Positions 55,071 to 63,815 of a stretch of DNA of 64,000 bases are shown piece by piece. How positions within the stretch are numbered: the stretch's first letter is position 1; the number at the start of each line of letters is the position of its first letter. Source of the DNA: Methanomassiliicoccus sp. (GTDB lineage Archaea > Thermoplasmatota > Thermoplasmata > Methanomassiliicoccales > Methanomassiliicoccaceae); the NCBI GenBank assembly GCA_033485155.1, contig JAWQJJ010000009.1, positions 48,516-112,515 of the forward strand, given 5' to 3'. Both the position numbers and the translations under genes were made by a program. Under the pieces are notes generated by a model. The model worked only from the letters and a program-made list of their open reading frames with translations, searched no databases and was not told the DNA's origin.

Positions 55071-55544
55071 TGTAACTATATACTGCTGTTCCGAGCCAGA
55101 TTACAGAGACCCCAAATGAAGTTAAAGCAATTATATTCGAGCAAGCGTCGTAGGAAGGGCAAAACTCTTCCTCCATGCTCTCGGAATAATAATCGGCCAC
55201 GATATAGCCGAACCAGAAGCAACCGCGCCCAGTATCGCTATCATAAGAATATCCAAGGAGCAACCAGATGATAGTACTTCTACCATGGCGATTATTGAAA
55301 GGAAAGCCCCAAATAGAGAGAATGCGAACGTCAAGAAAGAACCGCCAACAGTAAAAACAATACTATCCAATAGCGCGCTCATCCCTCCAAGGATGATACT
55401 GAGAATCATTGCCACATCATTAACGAGTGCGCTCCCAAGAACTGATTCTACTATCGCTTGACCAGCCTCTCCGATTGCCGAGCTAGCAGCGTCGACAGCA
55501 TCACCTATTACTTGAGGGGTGGTCTCGAGGATAGCCATCATCAT
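55057..55544 (-). pseudogene. Frameshifted copy of the membrane gene at 55.54-56.05 kb
   Basis: Reading from a run of three ATG codons (55544-55536), the protein MMMAILETTPQVIG ... resembles MMAILDANDG ... of the plus-strand gene, with matching Ala-rich N-terminus and hydrophobic helices. The frame shifts between about 55,255 and 55,320. The C-terminus (EEEFCPSYDACSNIIALTSF) then matches EGKICPSFDSVSKLISGLDL of the intact copy. Its ATGs face, and overlap, the ATG of that copy. Confidence 0.72.
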
Positions 55545-55571
55545 GATCGTGCCGATCGTGATGATGGCGAT
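55531..55571. repeat. 41-bp near-perfect palindrome at the centre of an inverted gene duplication
   Basis: Seventeen of twenty base pairs match around the centre at 55551. The arms contain the start codons of the two divergent paralogues, whose ATGs overlap as CATG (55542-55545). This marks the symmetry point of the duplication. Confidence 0.75.
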
Positions 55572-56052
55572 ACTGGATGCCAATGACGGCTTCATTGCCA
55601 ATGCCGCCGGAGAGATAGCTTCGGCGGCGGCCTCGACCGTGGAGAACACCATAAGATCGATCCTGGGAAATGATCTGGTGAATATGGAGGCGACGATGTT
55701 CGGGATCATCTTCAGCAGCGTCGGTTCCCTGATAACGTTCGTGAGCACGGCGGTGATGGGGACGATGAGGGATTTCGCGTCCTTCGCTGTATCGATCATG
55801 GGAGCGATCCTATCCGTCGTTTCTTTGACCCAGATAAACGAACAATCAACAGATTTTACCTGGGTCGAGATTTCGTGCTTTAGCCTCGCATTATCAGGGG
55901 CTGGATTTGCGCTTGAGATGACCGGTGGAGGAACAGAGGGCAAGATATGCCCAAGCTTCGATTCGGTCTCCAAGCTCATCTCTGGCCTCGATCTGGGAGT
56001 GTCGGCTTTAAGCGTCTGGACAACATACAACGCCTGGTCTAGTGGAGGGTGA
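55543..56052 (+). CDS. Hydrophobic membrane protein (intact copy of module gene B)
   Basis: About 169 residues with an Ala-rich amphipathic start and three to four membrane helices. A short outside-type loop carries KICPSFDSVSKLI. No family recognised. The start is uncertain: ATG 55543 overlaps the ATG of the divergent copy, and 55561/55564 are alternatives; there is no room for a normal promoter between the two genes. It overlaps the next gene at TGATG. Confidence 0.65.
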   Translation: MIVPIVMMAILDANDGFIANAAGEIASAAASTVENTIRSILGNDLVNMEATMFGIIFSSVGSLITFVSTAVMGTMRDFASFAVSIMGAILSVVSLTQINEQSTDFTWVEISCFSLALSGAGFALEMTGGGTEGKICPSFDSVSKLISGLDLGVSALSVWTTYNAWSSGG

Positions 56053-56690
56053 TGGTGGTGGGGGTATCGGAACATGGAGCCATAGTGTTCGAAGAAACGA
56101 TGATGCCATCGTATATGCCGGGAGGTTTCAATTCATATAAAAGAAATCTAGCGATGACTTGGTACCTTAGAGGGACTGCCGCTCTGTGTATATTCCTCTT
56201 TGCTCTAATTGATGGCCCCTATGAGCCAGTTTTAATATTTTGCCTAATCATCGGCATATTTGGCATTATACTCCTATTTTTATTGAGCGAAGTCGTTTAC
56301 TACACCAATCAGGTCCTCTCCGCCATGCCGTTGCGTGTCTACGAGAACGGATTGATCATCCCCCCGCTGTACTTCCGTCAGTACACCAAGAAGGGAGGGT
56401 TCATCTCGAAGGAGGAGATCGACCGCATCGTCGTCGTACGACGCCGCAACCTAATGGTCGGAGACGGCAAGAAGGAGAAGTACTGGTGGGAGAACGCTCC
56501 GGTGGAGTTCATCGTTCATCTCAAGAACGGTAAGAAGCGCCGCTCTGGTCCGCGTCCGCCGGGGACCATTCGTTTGGTGGTCGATACCATGCACGACGCT
56601 TGGGGCACCAAGATCGAGCAGAGGGGCTCGGGCAACGGCACGTTGAGGAGAGTCATCAACAGCAAGACCGTCGAGATCCGGGAGCTGTGA
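56052..56690 (+). CDS. Two-helix membrane protein with PH-like cytoplasmic domain (module gene A)
   Basis: About 212 residues. Two membrane helices (about residues 40-85) are followed by a soluble basic beta-rich domain: VYENGLIIPPLYFR, KEEIDRIVVVRRR, PVEFIVHLKNGKKRRSGPRP. This pattern resembles bacterial PH-like (bPH) domains in small membrane proteins, though I cannot name a family. Partner of the upstream gene by overlapping stop/start. Intact copy of the broken gene at 54.4-55.07 kb. Confidence 0.72.
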   Translation: MVVGVSEHGAIVFEETMMPSYMPGGFNSYKRNLAMTWYLRGTAALCIFLFALIDGPYEPVLIFCLIIGIFGIILLFLLSEVVYYTNQVLSAMPLRVYENGLIIPPLYFRQYTKKGGFISKEEIDRIVVVRRRNLMVGDGKKEKYWWENAPVEFIVHLKNGKKRRSGPRPPGTIRLVVDTMHDAWGTKIEQRGSGNGTLRRVINSKTVEIREL

Positions 56691-56700
56691 GGATGGTACT

Positions 56701-57189
56701 GTGAATGGAACTACGAACTTCCAGAATCCGATGAACCGCCGGAACCTGGCGATCTGGGGCGTCCTATTCGCCATCACCGGCGCGGTGGCGTTCATCGCCA
56801 TCGCGCTCGTCGTTCCGGACATGATGATCGCCGGTTTGATCGCCGTCGTCCTCTTCATGTCCCTCTTCTTCTACCTGCTGGCCGGTCAGTACGAGATTGG
56901 ACGTCCGCAATCGGTGGTACTCGGCGATGTCCTCGTACTTCAACATAGGTCCAGGGGGGCGATGGAGATACAGTATGATCGAATCATCTCCATAGTGCCG
57001 TATCCGAGCCTGGCCAGGAGCGGCGATCATTCCCTAAATGCGCAGCACGGCTCGTTCGTCATCACCAATGAGATAGCAAAAGCGGTGCGAGAAAAGTGCC
57101 TCGCTCGTACCGGCCGAGATCCGGGAGGCAGGGGAGACAGCCGTTCAGCCCCTACCACTCCGGACCGAAGCAATGACAGAGTGGTATAG
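56701..57189 (+). CDS. Small two-helix membrane protein with PH-like segment
   Basis: 162 residues from a GTG at 56701, ten bases after the preceding gene. Two helices (about residues 17-63), then a bPH-like stretch (SVVLGDVLVLQHRSRGAMEIQYDRIISI), then a Gly/Arg/Asp-rich tail. Third member of this accessory membrane module. Function unknown. Confidence 0.65.
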   Translation: MNGTTNFQNPMNRRNLAIWGVLFAITGAVAFIAIALVVPDMMIAGLIAVVLFMSLFFYLLAGQYEIGRPQSVVLGDVLVLQHRSRGAMEIQYDRIISIVPYPSLARSGDHSLNAQHGSFVITNEIAKAVREKCLARTGRDPGGRGDSRSAPTTPDRSNDRVV

Positions 57190-57322
57190 GTCCTTTCGTC
57201 GACGCATTCCAGGCGTTCGTGACGTGGGCGGTGGAGCTCTTCAGCGCGTTGTGAACGCCAAGGGACCTGGCGATACAACGAGCAAATCATTTTAGCCGTC
57301 CTGGGACTTCCTAAGAAGGTCC

Positions 57323-58474
57323 ATGAAGCGCACTCCTCTTTATGATGCCCACGTCGCGCTGGGCGCCCGGATAGTCGAGTTCGGGGGCTGGGAGATGCCG
57401 GTCCAGTACACCAGCATCCTGGAGGAGCACCGCGCCGTGAGGGAGCGAGCAGGCATTTTCGACGTCTCCCACATGGGTGACCTCATCATCCGGGGTGAGG
57501 GAGCGGAGGACTCGCTGCGAGAGCTCCTCACCAACGACATCAAGGACCTCCCCCTGGGCAAGGGTATCTACGCCCACGTGCTGAACGAGCAGGGAAAGAT
57601 CATGGACGACACCTTCACCTTCCGCGTCGGCCTTGACACCTATCTGATGGTGCCGAACGCGTCCCATGCAGAGCAAATCTACGAGTGGGTGCGCGACCGT
57701 GTCCGAGACGCGGAAGTGATCAACGTCTCCGAGCGCCTGGCGTGCATCGCCCTGCAGGGCCCGAAAGCGCAGGAGGTCCTGCAGCGCCTCACTGACATGG
57801 ATCTAAAAGGGCTGAAGCGGCTTTACGGCGACATCGTCAACCTCAAGGTCCCGTCGTCAGAGAATTCCGAGCGCTTCCTTCCAGATCTTATGAACTGCGC
57901 TCCCCTGCCTTCCGGCCTGACTCAGAGCTACGTCACCCGCTCCGGGTACACTGGCGAGGACGGTTTCGAAATCCTTGTCGAGAGCGGGGCCGCGGAAATG
58001 GTCTGGAACGCCCTCCTATCCGTCGGGAGGGACCTCGAGCTCCGGCCCTGCGGCCTTGGTGCTCGGGACGTGCTCCGGCTGGAGATGGGGTACCTGCTCT
58101 CTGGCGCTGACTTTGACGGAACCCAGAGCACGCTCCAGACCGGCCCGGCGTGGGTCATCAAATGGAGCCATGAGTTCATAGGCCGGGAGGCGATGCTCCG
58201 GCAGAAGGAGCGGGGCGCCTACCGCAAGCTGGTAGGACTCGAGCTTCTGGACCGGGGCATCCCGCGCCATGGGTACACGGTGATGGCGGGCAGGGATGAG
58301 ATCGGAAGGGTTTCCTCCGGCACCCTGTCACCGATCCTCAACAAGGGCATCGCCCTGGCCTACGTGGACGCGGACCACGCCAGGGAGGGCGAGGAGCTTG
58401 AGGTGATGATCAGGGATAATAAAGTCAGAGCGGTGGTGGTCAAGCCACCGTTCATCAGGAGAGTGAAGGATTGA
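57323..58474 (+). CDS. gcvT: Aminomethyltransferase (glycine cleavage T protein)
   Basis: 383 residues with the GcvT fold: RTPLYDAHVALGARIVEFGGWEMPVQY, GIFDVSHMGDL, the THF-binding region SGYTGEDGFEI and LEMGYLLSGADFDGT near residue 255. It moves the methylene group from lipoyl-bound aminomethyl to tetrahydrofolate/pterin. The other glycine-cleavage genes (gcvH, gcvP) are not in the window. Overlaps the next gene by four bases. Confidence 0.94.
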   Translation: MKRTPLYDAHVALGARIVEFGGWEMPVQYTSILEEHRAVRERAGIFDVSHMGDLIIRGEGAEDSLRELLTNDIKDLPLGKGIYAHVLNEQGKIMDDTFTFRVGLDTYLMVPNASHAEQIYEWVRDRVRDAEVINVSERLACIALQGPKAQEVLQRLTDMDLKGLKRLYGDIVNLKVPSSENSERFLPDLMNCAPLPSGLTQSYVTRSGYTGEDGFEILVESGAAEMVWNALLSVGRDLELRPCGLGARDVLRLEMGYLLSGADFDGTQSTLQTGPAWVIKWSHEFIGREAMLRQKERGAYRKLVGLELLDRGIPRHGYTVMAGRDEIGRVSSGTLSPILNKGIALAYVDADHAREGEELEVMIRDNKVRAVVVKPPFIRRVKD

Positions 58475-59526
58475 GAGACAAGGTCGTCGATACTCTGCAG
58501 GACCTGCTGGCCATGGACAGCGACCTACATGCGGACATGAGCACCATCCTCAGATTTACCCGTCGCAGGCTCGAGTCCGCGGGCATGCGAGTGCGGCTGG
58601 TCGGTCCGGAACGGTACCCGGCGCTCATCGCCACCTACGGCAAGAACGGCATGCTGTTCTCCGGTCACCTTGACACCGTGCCGGTCGGAGACAACTGGAC
58701 GATGTTCCAGGGAGAGGAAGACGGCAACCGCGTATACGGACGAGGCACCTGCGACATGAAGGGAGCATGTGCGGCCATGATCGAAGCGGCCGGCGAACTG
58801 GTGAAGGACGAGGTTCCGTTCAGCATCTGCCTCACCACCGACGAGGAGGAGCAGATGGAGGGAGTGGATGCCATCGTCAAGGAGGATCTTGTGCGCAAGG
58901 CCAAGGGCATCCTCATCATGGAGCCCACCGAGCTCGCCCCGGCGTATCGAGAGAAGGGGGTCTTCCGTTTCCGGCTGACCACCCGAGGCCGGGCCGCTCA
59001 CGCCAGCCAGCCGTGGCTGGGGGATGACGCCATACTCAAGATGCATTACTGCCTCGACCGCCTGCTGGACCTGGCGGAGATGTCCTCCCAGCGATCCACC
59101 GGAATGACGGTGTGCTTCTCCACGATCAAGGGGGGCAACAAGAACAATGTCGTCTCGGACCACTGCACGGTGGAGGTCGACATCCGGCATCCGTCGACCC
59201 AGACCGCTAACGACATAGAGGATATCATCGTCAACCGGCTCCGGGGCGAGGTGTACGAGATGAAGATCGAGTACACCCTGGGAGCGTTCGAGTCCGATCC
59301 CGGTTCGGAGATCAGCCAGGTACTGTCCAACTTCCTGGGCACCGACCCCATCGTCGTGCCGTACGCCACCGAGGCCCCCAAGTACGCGGCGGTGAACCCC
59401 CACGTTTACATCTGCGGCCCCGGGGACCCCCATCTTGCGCATACTGCCGACGAGTTCGTGGAGATCCAAGAGCTAGAAGAGGCGTACGACATGATCGTGC
59501 ACCTCGCAAGGTACGTTCAGGGGTAG
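58471..59526 (+). CDS. M20-family metallopeptidase/amidohydrolase
   Basis: 351 residues of the ArgE/DapE/CPG2 family. Zinc ligands: FSGHLDTVPVGD (His-x-Asp), GRGTCDMKGA (bridging Asp), DEEEQMEG (catalytic Glu pair) and a late His in DPHLAHTADEFV. Likely a deacylase of an amino-acid derivative; the substrate is unclear. TTG start overlaps the gcvT stop (TTGA), so translation is coupled. Confidence 0.92.
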   Translation: MRDKVVDTLQDLLAMDSDLHADMSTILRFTRRRLESAGMRVRLVGPERYPALIATYGKNGMLFSGHLDTVPVGDNWTMFQGEEDGNRVYGRGTCDMKGACAAMIEAAGELVKDEVPFSICLTTDEEEQMEGVDAIVKEDLVRKAKGILIMEPTELAPAYREKGVFRFRLTTRGRAAHASQPWLGDDAILKMHYCLDRLLDLAEMSSQRSTGMTVCFSTIKGGNKNNVVSDHCTVEVDIRHPSTQTANDIEDIIVNRLRGEVYEMKIEYTLGAFESDPGSEISQVLSNFLGTDPIVVPYATEAPKYAAVNPHVYICGPGDPHLAHTADEFVEIQELEEAYDMIVHLARYVQG

Positions 59527-60812
59527 ACGCGGGAGACCGTCCGGGGGAACGGCACCGCGTCCCGGATGTGCTCCAGGTCGCAGATGAACTTGACGACCCG
59601 CTCGATGCCTAGCCCGAACCCGGAGTGCGGAACCGAACCGAAGCGGCGCAGGTCCAGGTACCACTGGTACGGGTCCTGGCAAATGTCCTGCGCCTGCATC
59701 CGGGCGATGAGCTTGCCGAGATCCGTCTCCCTCTCCGAGCCGCCGATGATCTCGCCGAAGCCTCCGGGGGCCAGAAGGTCGGCGCAGGCGTAGGTCCGAG
59801 GGTCCTCGTCGTCCTCCTTCATGTAGAATGCCTTGCACTCCTTGGGGTAGTTGGTCACGAACACTGGCACCGTCTCCTCGGCCGTAAGGGCGCGCTCTTC
59901 CGGCGCGCCCAGATCGCATCCCCAACCGATCTCGTAGCCCTGTCCTTGAAGCTTCTCCATCGCCTTGGAGTAGGTCATTCGCTTGAACGGCGGGACGATG
60001 GCCTTCAGCGGCTCGATGTTCTTGCGCACGAGCGACAGATCCTCCGCGGCGTTCTTGAGGACCCCCTGGACCATCGCCGTCACCAACTGCTCCTGGATCT
60101 CCATGTTCCCCCGGTTATCGACCCATGCCTCCTCGAGTTCCAGGTGCCAGTACTCGGTCAGGTGCCTGGTCGTGCGCGACTTCTCCGCCCGGAACGATGG
60201 GGTGATGGAGTACACGCGGTCTAGGGAGAAGATGAGCGCCTCGAGGTACATCTGCGCGCTCTGGCTGAGGTATGCATCGCGATCGAAGTACTTCAGCTTG
60301 AACAGGGTGGTCCCGCCCTCGCAGGCGTTCGTGGTCAGGATCGGTGGGGTCACCTCGGTGAAGTTGTTCTCCCTCAGCCAATCGCGGGCCGAGGCCATCG
60401 CCACGGCCTTGATGTGCATGACCGCGGTCTGCTCCCGGGAACGTATCCACAGGTGGCGGTTATCGAGCAGCAACTCCTCGCTCTGGTACTCGGTGATAGG
60501 GAAGATAGCGGCCGGACCGACGACGGTGAAGGCAGTAGCTCGAAGCTCCTTTCCCCCCGGGGCGCGCTTATCGTCGAAGAGCCTGCCCCTGACCTTGACC
60601 GAAGATTCGACGGTCACGCCGTGCGCCGCCTCGAAATCCGGCTCTGGCAGGTTACCTTTCTTCACGGTCACTTGGATTATGCCGGTATGGTCCCTCAGCA
60701 CGAGGAAGACGATTGCACCGCTAGACCGGGCACGGTAGATCCATCCCCGTACCTCCACCTCAGCGTCGGCAGGGGCGCTGAACAGCCGCTTCACCGGAAG
60801 GTAGGACATCAT
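59517..60812 (-). CDS. asnS: Asparaginyl-tRNA synthetase
   Basis: About 431 residues: OB-fold anticodon domain (VEVRGWIYRARSSGAIVFLVLRD) then class II core with motif 2 SFRAEKSRTTRHLTEYWHLE and motif 3 GFGLGIERVV. YLSQSAQMYLEALIF and the Asn-type HLTEYWHLE context support AsnRS over AspRS. Many archaea lack AsnRS and use transamidation. The start may be MMSYLPV (60812) or an ATG six codons earlier. Its 3' end overlaps the M20 gene by ten bases. Confidence 0.93.
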   Translation of the reverse strand: MMSYLPVKRLFSAPADAEVEVRGWIYRARSSGAIVFLVLRDHTGIIQVTVKKGNLPEPDFEAAHGVTVESSVKVRGRLFDDKRAPGGKELRATAFTVVGPAAIFPITEYQSEELLLDNRHLWIRSREQTAVMHIKAVAMASARDWLRENNFTEVTPPILTTNACEGGTTLFKLKYFDRDAYLSQSAQMYLEALIFSLDRVYSITPSFRAEKSRTTRHLTEYWHLELEEAWVDNRGNMEIQEQLVTAMVQGVLKNAAEDLSLVRKNIEPLKAIVPPFKRMTYSKAMEKLQGQGYEIGWGCDLGAPEERALTAEETVPVFVTNYPKECKAFYMKEDDEDPRTYACADLLAPGGFGEIIGGSERETDLGKLIARMQAQDICQDPYQWYLDLRRFGSVPHSGFGLGIERVVKFICDLEHIRDAVPFPRTVSRVYP

Positions 60813-61027
60813 TGTTCCATTATCGTTCAACTATCTCATGATTTCGTCATGCCAGTCACCGGCGGTGAGCATGGCAGCGAGCGCCGATCGCGAATCGCTC
60901 CGCCATGGCTGCTGATCCGAAAAACGGTCTGTTCCGTGCTGGGACACGAACGGCCGGTCATCCTCTGTGGCGATGCTACCTCTCGAGCGGCTCTGGCCCA
61001 GGCAAGGGGATTTATCATAGCCGGGCC

Positions 61028-61492
61028 ATGAGCGCTCCTGTGAGGATGAGGGACGCCGGGATCGAGGAACTGCCGGAGGTGCAGCGCATCGAGAACGCTT
61101 GTTTCCAGGAAGATCGCTACTCGGTCGAGGTCCTCGCCGCGATGCTCGAGGAGGAGGGTTTCGAGACCTTCTTGGCCGAGGAGGGCGAGGTCATGGGATC
61201 GGCCACCGTCAACTACCGCCCGGAGCTGGTGGCCGCCCAGCTGGTCTCCCTCGCCGTGCTCCCCCAGTTCCGTGGCCGGGGGGTGGCCAAGGCTCTCCTG
61301 GCCGAGGCCGAAGCCAGGGTAGGCAGGAGGGGAGCGGACCGGATGGTCCTCCAGGTCAGCGTCACCAACGTCGCCGGGCTGAACCTGTACCTACACCAGG
61401 GCTACGTACTCGATGGCATGATTGGCGACTACTACGGTCCAGGGAGAGATGCGTACTTCATGGACAAGGTGCTTGATCCCACCGCCCGTTGA
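61028..61492 (+). CDS. rimI: GNAT N-acetyltransferase (RimI/Ard1 type)
   Basis: 154 residues from ATG 61028. The acetyl-CoA motif A VSLAVLPQFRGRGVAKALL and motif B VSVTNVAGLNLYLHQGYVLDGMIGDYYGPGRDAYFM match archaeal Nat/RimI enzymes that acetylate protein N-termini. Leader very short after AT-rich GGGGATTTATCATAG. Confidence 0.92.
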   Translation: MSAPVRMRDAGIEELPEVQRIENACFQEDRYSVEVLAAMLEEEGFETFLAEEGEVMGSATVNYRPELVAAQLVSLAVLPQFRGRGVAKALLAEAEARVGRRGADRMVLQVSVTNVAGLNLYLHQGYVLDGMIGDYYGPGRDAYFMDKVLDPTAR

Positions 61493-61591
61493 ATGAGGAC
61501 CAGGCCAGGCGTTGAAGGGAAAATCAATATATAGACATCGTAGTATTCGGCGTGCTGTCATCCCTTGTGGATGTTGGCCGGGTGAAGGAAG

Positions 61592-61759
61592 ATGGAAGAG
61601 ACCCTATGCAACGTTGAATTCATCAAGGACAACAACGACTATATCGCAAGAGTTCAGAGCGAGATAGGCGGGGTGAGAGAGTATCGCAGCTCCTCCCTGG
61701 AAGAAGTGCTTGAACAGGTCATCATCGACCTCCAGGAAGAGTTCGAAACGGCGGGATAG
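61592..61759 (+). CDS. Small hypothetical protein, 55 aa
   Basis: Starts at ATG 61592 with GGTGAAGGAA as ribosome site and an AT-rich CAATATATAG promoter-like stretch 62 bases upstream. The protein NVEFIKDNNDYIARVQSEIGG-type strand pair then helix EEVLEQVIIDLQEEFE looks like a compact alpha/beta fold. Unknown family; codon use and signals support a real gene. Confidence 0.7.
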   Translation: MEETLCNVEFIKDNNDYIARVQSEIGGVREYRSSSLEEVLEQVIIDLQEEFETAG

Positions 61760-61847
61760 AGCCTTTTTGCGCCCACGTGAATAGGGCCAACCATATTCAT
61801 AGGGCATATCTTCCTATACATCCTATAGTGTCAGGAGAGGTCATCCG

Positions 61848-62198
61848 ATGCAGAACCGGGAAAAGTCCGACTACGATACCGTCATGTCGTCCTACTTCGG
61901 GGATGATCAGGTCACTGCCCTGATCAACCTTAAGGTCGAGACCAAGGACGCCGACATCATCGCAGAGGCCATCGCGGAGAACGACGCCGTTGACGACGTT
62001 TACCTGGTGACAGGCGACACCGACATCGTGGCGGTCGTCAAGTTCGAGACCTACGGGCAGCTGAAGAGGTTCCTTATGGACACTGTGACCAGCATCCCTG
62101 GGGTTAAGGAGAGCAAGACCTTCATGGTGGTCACCACCTTCAAGAAGGGTGGCGAGCTCAAGTACGAACGGACCGAAGGTGGCCCGGAAAGCAAGTGA
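61848..62198 (+). CDS. Stand-alone RAM (AsnC/Lrp ligand-binding) domain protein
   Basis: 116 residues corresponding to the effector-binding RAM domain of Lrp/AsnC regulators (VDDVYLVTGDTDIVAVVKFETYGQLKRF, IPGVKESKTFMVVTTFK) with no helix-turn-helix. Such proteins are common in archaea and may modulate full-length Lrp partners. TATA-like CATATTCATAGG upstream; UPF0147 gene follows. Confidence 0.9.
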   Translation: MQNREKSDYDTVMSSYFGDDQVTALINLKVETKDADIIAEAIAENDAVDDVYLVTGDTDIVAVVKFETYGQLKRFLMDTVTSIPGVKESKTFMVVTTFKKGGELKYERTEGGPESK

Positions 62199-62236
62199 TG
62201 AGGAAAGACCCTCCCCGCTCGACGGGGGTGAAACCA

Positions 62237-62491
62237 ATGGTAGACAACATAAAACTCAAGCAGATAATGGACGTGTTGGACCAGTTGGCTGAGGACACCT
62301 CGGTGCCCCGCAACATCCGACGGGGCGCTACCGACGCCAAGGGGCGCCTGCAGCAGCCCAACGAGGCCATGGACGTCAGGGCGGCCAGCGCCGTGCACAT
62401 ACTGGACGAGCTGGCCAACGACCCGAACATCCCGCTCCACGGCAGGACGTTAATCTGGAATATCATAAGCCAGCTTGAGACGGTGAAGTGA
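62237..62491 (+). CDS. UPF0147-family protein
   Basis: 84 residues of the archaeal UPF0147 family: MDVLDQLAEDTSVPRNIRR, a second related repeat ILDELANDPNIPLHGRT and a helical end. Function unknown. The start at 62237 has GGGGTGA upstream; an alternative start would overlap the RAM-domain gene. Confidence 0.9.
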   Translation: MVDNIKLKQIMDVLDQLAEDTSVPRNIRRGATDAKGRLQQPNEAMDVRAASAVHILDELANDPNIPLHGRTLIWNIISQLETVK

Positions 62492-62503
62492 CCGCCTCAA
62501 AAC

Positions 62504-62512
62504 CTTTTAATC
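62504..62512 (+). promoter_or_regulatory. TATA box of tRNA-Gly
   Basis: CTTTTAATC, 25-34 bases before the tRNA 5' end, with CTCAAAAC in the BRE position. Confidence 0.55.
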
Positions 62513-62537
62513 ACCAATCCACGTTCAGGCTCGATAG

Positions 62538-62609
62538 GCGGGCGTAGTCTAGTGGTTAGGACTTAAGCTTCCCAAGCTTGAAGCCCGGGTTCGAATCCCG
62601 GCGCCCGCA
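62538..62609 (+). tRNA. tRNA-Gly (anticodon CCC)
   Basis: Acceptor GCGGGCG pairs with CGCCCGC. D-arm GTCT...GGAC, anticodon arm TAAGC-TTCCCAA-GCTTG with anticodon CCC, T-arm CCGGG-TTCGAAT-CCCGG, discriminator A. 72 bases, no intron, CCA not encoded, TTTT follows at 62611. Confidence 0.97.
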
Positions 62610-62717
62610 CTTTTAAACAAACCCAGTTAAAATGTGTTCTTGTCAATAAACAGGCGTGATATCGTCATCGCATTGGACCATCCCACTATGGCACAGACAG
62701 GCAGCGTTTAGCGGGCA

Positions 62718-63812
62718 TCAGATCGTAAGCAACTGATGCATTTCTGCCTCCGAACGATAGGATGCCCTGAGACCGCTGTTGCGTAAGCACTCGACCAGTG
62801 AGGGGCTGTCGCACGCTATCGCTCTACCAACGAGCTCCTCCCTCATGCCCAGGGGGCATTCGTCCACGAACACATGGCCTCGTTTTCTGAGCACATCCCC
62901 GAAGATGGGACACTTGTCCAAGCACAGTCGGGAGGTGAAGAACCATGCTTCGATATTGCTTGGCGCTCGATCGGCCAGCTTCTTAGACCAGCGGTTGATG
63001 TCCTGCTCCGACATGTGGGGACAGCCCAATATAATTAGATCTGGTGAGCCTAGGTCATTAGTTGACAGGCTGTCCTTGCCCACCTCCATCATCTGCATAC
63101 CGGCAGGAGGAACGGATCCTCGCTGCATCCTGAAGAGGGGGATTTCAGCCAGAGCGTTCATGGCCAAAGCGAGCCTCTTGGCCTCGTCAAAGGTCGGGGC
63201 CACACCACACAGCAAAGGAATCTCTCCACTGAGCTCTCGGGATAGCGTCCAACCTAGCAGGGGGTAATCGATCGTGCCGCCACCTTTAGGAACAGTCACC
63301 GCCACAGTGGCCTGGCGATTCTCCTCCAGGTGAAGACCACGCTCGGGCGTCAGCCCTGTGATGGCCGATGCTACTGCGGTCTCGAAACTTTCGACCTCGG
63401 TCCTGGCACCAAGAATCGAGTTGGCAAAGGAAGAGGCGGCACGACCGCCCCATGCGATCACCTGATCCCTTGAGGGATGGTTTCCAGAGAGATATGGTGT
63501 GCAGGTGAATGAGTAGTTGCTCTGCAGCCTCCAGCCCTCCAGTAGTCGTTTTCGTTCCTCAGCGACGATGTCACCCGGCCCTCTAGGGTTCGCCGTGAAA
63601 GGGAGGGCGATCTTACCGGTCAGCGAGCACAACCATTTCCAGGCTTCCGGCGAGTCAACGGTGCACCAGTTAGGAAGATGCACGGACCTCACCGGGATCA
63701 GTCTGGACGATCCTTCCCGATCTCCCAGCTTCACCAGGTGGCCCATGGCCCACTCGACCGCTGGTCCCCGCCTACCGCTCAGCGCCAGCTCCTGTTCCTT
63801 ACCAAGGATCAA
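62718..63812 (-). CDS. AcnX (DUF521) dehydratase large subunit
   Basis: 364 residues of the aconitase-X catalytic family. The opening LGKEQELALSGRRGPAVEWAM with PVRSVHLPNW, a T-x-N-P-like TANPRG stretch, and the Fe-S Cys regions LGCPHMS and DKCPIFGDV are recognisable. In archaea AcnX is the large subunit of phosphomevalonate dehydratase in the modified mevalonate pathway; other members act on hydroxyproline. The TTG start (63812) has a GGTGA site that overlaps the upstream gene's stop. The small subunit is not in the window. Confidence 0.82.
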   Translation of the reverse strand: MILGKEQELALSGRRGPAVEWAMGHLVKLGDREGSSRLIPVRSVHLPNWCTVDSPEAWKWLCSLTGKIALPFTANPRGPGDIVAEERKRLLEGWRLQSNYSFTCTPYLSGNHPSRDQVIAWGGRAASSFANSILGARTEVESFETAVASAITGLTPERGLHLEENRQATVAVTVPKGGGTIDYPLLGWTLSRELSGEIPLLCGVAPTFDEAKRLALAMNALAEIPLFRMQRGSVPPAGMQMMEVGKDSLSTNDLGSPDLIILGCPHMSEQDINRWSKKLADRAPSNIEAWFFTSRLCLDKCPIFGDVLRKRGHVFVDECPLGMREELVGRAIACDSPSLVECLRNSGLRASYRSEAEMHQLLTI

Positions 63813-63815
63813 TTC

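Noticed and set aside
55131..56075. A 314-codon open frame on the minus strand covering the plus-strand membrane gene
   Set aside because: Its first half is antisense to the intact gene at 55.54-56.05 kb and has no membrane or domain logic; only the part after 55544 resembles a real gene (the decaying paralogue).
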